Shown here one piece after another: positions 32,550 to 33,597 of a DNA stretch of 33,597 nt (position 1 is the stretch's first letter; every line of letters starts with the position of its first letter). Under the pieces are notes generated by a model. The model was not told where the DNA came from, did no database searches, and worked only from the letters and a program-made list of their open reading frames with translations. This DNA is from JBHHYS01 sp046757645 (GTDB lineage: Bacteria; Acidobacteriota; Terriglobia; Acidiferrales; 2-02-FULL-67-57), in the NCBI GenBank assembly GCA_046757645.1, contig JBHHYS010000018.1, positions 1-33,597 of the forward strand, written 5' to 3'. A program made the position numbers and the translations under genes.

Positions 32550-33597
<1,048 letters not shown>

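Overview
The window is high-GC chromosomal DNA from a Gram-negative-type bacterium, most likely an Acidobacteriota. The best evidence is three separate genes of the secreted VWFA-related domain family that is expanded in that phylum (9.2-12.5 kb), alongside a TonB-family gene, an AsmA-family gene and lipoprotein-processing genes. I see no prophage, IS element or CRISPR array. Several promoters can be read as TTGACM-17 bp-TATAAT, so start sites are fairly well constrained.

Layout. 0-1.7 kb: an FHA-GAF-SpoIIE-type phosphatase. 1.8 kb: tRNA-Gln(CTG), with a good promoter, on the minus strand. 1.9-3.9 kb (minus): a TonB-family protein and a small secreted protein. 4.1-9.2 kb (plus): a tightly packed ileS-lspA-lgt-rluD-like run. 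9.2-12.5 kb: three VWA genes arranged +, -, +. 12.6-12.84 kb: a tiny self-contained gene for a 19-residue Ala/Lys/Arg peptide, with its own promoter, ribosome-binding site and terminator. 12.8-15.9 kb (minus): a UvrD-like helicase fused to a RecB-type nuclease. 16.0-23.4 kb (plus): thiolase, a VKOR-family protein, DUF2007, recA, a penicillin-binding-type transpeptidase, an AsmA-family protein and a small unknown. 23.4-25.2 kb: an unexplained 0.55 kb stretch, tRNA-Arg(ACG), and remnants of a copper/silver RND efflux cluster (cusB tail, NosL-like gene, cusA start). 25.2-29.4 kb: guanine deaminase plus a three-subunit xanthine dehydrogenase. 29.4-33.6 kb (minus): argG-argH-GNAT-argJ.

Working units. 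GuaD and XdhABC would convert guanine to xanthine to urate. The arg genes, each overlapping the next by a few bases, cover acetylglutamate synthesis, ornithine release and the last two steps to arginine. LspA and Lgt mature lipoproteins.

The most striking observation is the VKOR-family gene at 17286. Its frame stops at TGA exactly where the second residue of the catalytic CxxC is expected. The same frame then continues for 18 codons that encode the missing last transmembrane helix, and a 7-bp hairpin follows the TGA. This is either a selenocysteine (CxxU) VKOR or a very fresh nonsense mutation. Other points of interest are the tiny basic-peptide gene, a VWA paralogue without a MIDAS motif, an IleRS whose HIGH motif reads HPGT, and a guaD-xdh promoter that appears to lie in the broken end of the cusA remnant.
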